NCBI GenBank assembly: GCA_903837825.1
Contig: CAILVZ010000025.1
Span: 1 to 35,570, forward strand
Origin: Akkermansiaceae bacterium
GTDB lineage: Bacteria > Verrucomicrobiota > Verrucomicrobiia > Verrucomicrobiales > Akkermansiaceae
Length of the DNA: 35,570 nt
Direction of reading: 5' to 3'
Below the pieces are notes generated by a model. That model searched no databases. It saw only the letters and a list, made by a program, of their open reading frames with translations, and was not told the DNA's origin. The first letter of the stretch is position 1, and every line of letters begins with the position of its first letter. Below, piece by piece: positions 35,169 through 35,570 of this stretch. The position numbers and the translations under genes are program-made.

Positions 35169-35570
35169 ATGAAAGGCATCATCCTCGCAGGCGGCGCTGG
35201 CTCTCGTCTCTATCCACTGACTCTCGTTGCAAGCAAGCAACTCCAGCCGGTCTACGATAAGCCGATGATATATCATCCGCTCACCACTCTCATCGAAGGG
35301 GGGATTCGTGAAATTTGCCTAATCTCGACCCCACACGATTTGCCGCGCTTCCAGCAGCTGCTCGGAGATGGTTCGCGTATGGGGATTTCCATCGAGTACC
35401 GTGAACAGGCAAAACCCGAGGGCATCGCACAAGCATTCCTCATCGCGGAGTCTTTTATCGGTAGCGATGCCGTGGCACTGATCCTTGGCGACAACATCTT
35501 TTACGGCAACAATGGGTTCGGCGAAGTCTTTGCGGAATTCAACTCGGGGGCAACGATTTTTGGCTATCAC
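35169..35570 (+). CDS. rmlA: Glucose-1-phosphate thymidylyltransferase, 3' truncated by window
   Basis: The first 134 codons of RmlA are present and the gene continues past the window edge. The nucleotide-binding start [18 protein letters not shown], then [32 protein letters not shown] and [10 protein letters not shown], are diagnostic. The enzyme makes dTDP-glucose from dTTP and glucose-1-phosphate, feeding RmlB encoded just upstream. The usual length is about 290 residues, so slightly under half is visible. Confidence 0.95.
   Translation, partial: MKGIILAGGAGSRLYPLTLVASKQLQPVYDKPMIYHPLTTLIEGGIREICLISTPHDLPRFQQLLGDGSRMGISIEYREQAKPEGIAQAFLIAESFIGSDAVALILGDNIFYGNNGFGEVFAEFNSGATIFGYH

Noticed and set aside
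1..35570. Defence island, prophage or insertion sequence
   Set aside because: No integrase, transposase, phage structural, toxin-antitoxin or restriction gene is visible; nearly all genes are housekeeping or envelope functions.

Overview
The window looks like chromosomal DNA of a Gram-negative bacterium, most likely from the Verrucomicrobiota. The basis is inference from gene content: outer-membrane lipoproteins of the LptE and BamD kinds, a secreted nuclease-like protein with a lamin-tail domain and an Asp-rich calcium-type segment, a ThuA-like secreted protein, a secreted family 2 glycosidase and a DUF6580 membrane protein. Almost all starts lack a Shine-Dalgarno sequence. No phage, transposon, CRISPR or tRNA gene was recognised.

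Layout. An 8-bp tandem repeat (13-121) opens the window. Next, on the minus strand, is a two-gene sensory unit: a CheB-CheR-PAS fusion and a PAS histidine kinase (320-5494). A plus-strand pair follows: a YegS-type lipid kinase and a SanA-type membrane protein (5672-7293). A glycine-rich RRM RNA-binding protein faces them and has an unusual leader. A minus-strand peptide importer (oppA-oppB-oppC, 7966-11500) has an in-frame amber codon near the end of oppA. A secreted GH2 enzyme and an SDR oxidoreductase converge at 14.0 kb.

The minus-strand region 15.0-19.9 kb encodes pyruvate dehydrogenase E1-alpha, E1-beta and E2. A small Cys-rich lipoprotein with its own terminator separates E1 from E2, and a DUF6580 membrane protein lies upstream of E1-alpha. 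E3 is not in the window. Then come cdd and mnmG on the plus strand. Two perfect 16-bp parS palindromes lie here, one between the two genes and one inside mnmG, so this segment is probably a chromosome-segregation locus near the origin.

From 22.3 to 30.3 kb are a ThuA-like protein, the multidomain nuclease, an operon of proC with BamD-like and LptE-like lipoproteins, and divergent gatC-gatA. The last 5 kb (30.5-35.6 kb) is a surface-polysaccharide cluster: DUF4254 protein, nucleotide-sugar epimerase, MsbA-type ABC exporter, rmlB and the start of rmlA, which runs off the window.

The observations that most deserve checking are the amber codon in oppA with an intact reading frame behind it, the paired parS sites, and the RNA-binding-protein leader (a short upstream ORF with the window's best Shine-Dalgarno, inside a hairpin). 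I did not find a clear new defence or mobile system.
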